Source: Aquipuribacter sp. SD81
Lineage (GTDB): Bacteria; Actinomycetota; Actinomycetes; Actinomycetales; JBBAYJ01
Length of the DNA: 33,286 nt
NCBI RefSeq assembly: GCF_037153975.1
Contig: NZ_JBBAYJ010000032.1
Coordinates: 1 to 33,286, forward strand
Reading direction: 5' to 3'
Below are positions 33,055 through 33,286 of this stretch, one piece after another; the first letter of the stretch is position 1; each line of letters begins with the position of its first letter. Position numbers and translations under genes: made by a program. The notes under the pieces were generated by a model. The model ran no database searches. It saw only the letters and a list, made by a program, of their open reading frames with translations, and was not told where the DNA came from.

Positions 33055-33286
33055 GTGCCGGACCAGCCGTACCGCGACGACGACCCGACCCGCCAGATGC
33101 GGCGGCCGGGCCCGCTCCGCTCCCCGCTGACGGGTCGCGCGACCGTCACCGGACCGGCGGCCGGCGGCGGCGACCGGACGGCACCGCGGCCCCCGGCACG
33201 CCCGGCGGCCCGCCCCACCACACCGCCCGACGCGACGCGCGTGATGCCGCGCCCGGCCCCGCAGCGCCCCGCCCAGCGCCCGGCCC
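33055..33286 (+). CDS. N-terminal part of an unidentified proline/arginine-rich protein (cut by window edge)
   Basis: An open frame from GTG 33055 to the window end, 77 codons. It begins MPDQPYRDDDPTRQMRRPG and continues Pro-, Arg-, Ala- and Thr-rich, so this part is disordered and cytoplasmic. Such N-termini precede membrane or signalling domains in many actinobacterial proteins (LytR-CpsA-Psr proteins, kinases), but nothing here identifies the family. The start is supported by the -10 box 6 bases upstream. Confidence 0.55.
   Translation, partial: MPDQPYRDDDPTRQMRRPGPLRSPLTGRATVTGPAAGGGDRTAPRPPARPAARPTTPPDATRVMPRPAPQRPAQRPA

Overview
The window is very GC-rich DNA (well over 70% G+C by eye) with actinobacterial hallmarks: a WhiB-family iron-sulfur regulator, coenzyme F420 genes (fbiA/cofD and fbiB), frequent GTG starts, and many genes whose -10 box lies only 6-9 bases before the start codon, as in leaderless transcription. 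The order resembles the region of Mycobacterium that carries whiB2, fbiA, fbiB, rmlD, a TIGR03089 gene, a GtrA gene and the acyl-CoA dehydrogenase fadE25. A high-GC actinomycete is certain. Family or genus cannot be fixed from the sequence alone.

Layout. 1-3457 (-): a very large GT2 glycosyltransferase fused to a polytopic membrane region, cut by the window edge. 3598-4095 (-): WhiB2-type regulator with a near-consensus promoter. 4462-6599 (+): fbiA-fbiB, F420 synthesis. 6625-9682 (-): polyprenyl-phosphate GT2, then a YbhN/LPG-synthase-TM type membrane protein, then an AlkA-type DNA glycosylase. 9725-10405 (+): TIGR03089 protein. 10567-11568 (-): a degenerate RmlD-like protein with a His-rich insert. 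11619-12755 (+): GT4 glycosyltransferase. 12854-14376 (+): scoA-scoB CoA-transferase. 14387-17180 (+): galE, a methyltransferase-like protein and a second YbhN-type membrane protein. 17211-19167 (-): two tandem GDP-mannose dehydratase-like genes. 19212-20942 (+): a polytopic membrane protein with a DD motif (GT-C candidate). 20967-22531 (-): a GtrA protein and a GtrB/ArnC-like GT2. 22575-25584 (+): a WecE-like aminotransferase, a WecD-like acetyltransferase and rmlB. 25603-29870 (-): a secreted PGRP-type amidase followed by a secreted SpoIID/LytB protein. 30422-31567 (-): acyl-CoA dehydrogenase. 31660-33000 (+): UDP-sugar 6-dehydrogenase. 33055-33286 (+): start of an unidentified proline-rich protein.

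How it fits together. Most of the window is a cell-envelope glycan locus. It encodes enzymes for UDP-galactose, a UDP-hexuronic acid, a GDP-6-deoxyhexose and a dTDP-4-acetamido-4,6-dideoxysugar. It also encodes cytoplasmic transferases (GT4, GT2) and lipid-linked sugar systems (two polyprenyl-phosphate GT2s, GtrA, two YbhN-type proteins, a GT-C candidate). The two secreted peptidoglycan enzymes form the most striking unit. An amidase that should strip stem peptides is paired with a SpoIID-type enzyme that, in Bacillus, cuts peptide-free glycan. Both end in the same array of six 49-residue Trp/Tyr repeats, probably a six-bladed propeller.

Expression is compact. Genes start from leaderless-type promoters, from 4-base stop/start overlaps, or from a few clear Shine-Dalgarno sites. 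Several low-complexity tracts of 12-base units (in frame) and one 14-base G-rich tandem repeat (intergenic) are scattered through it.
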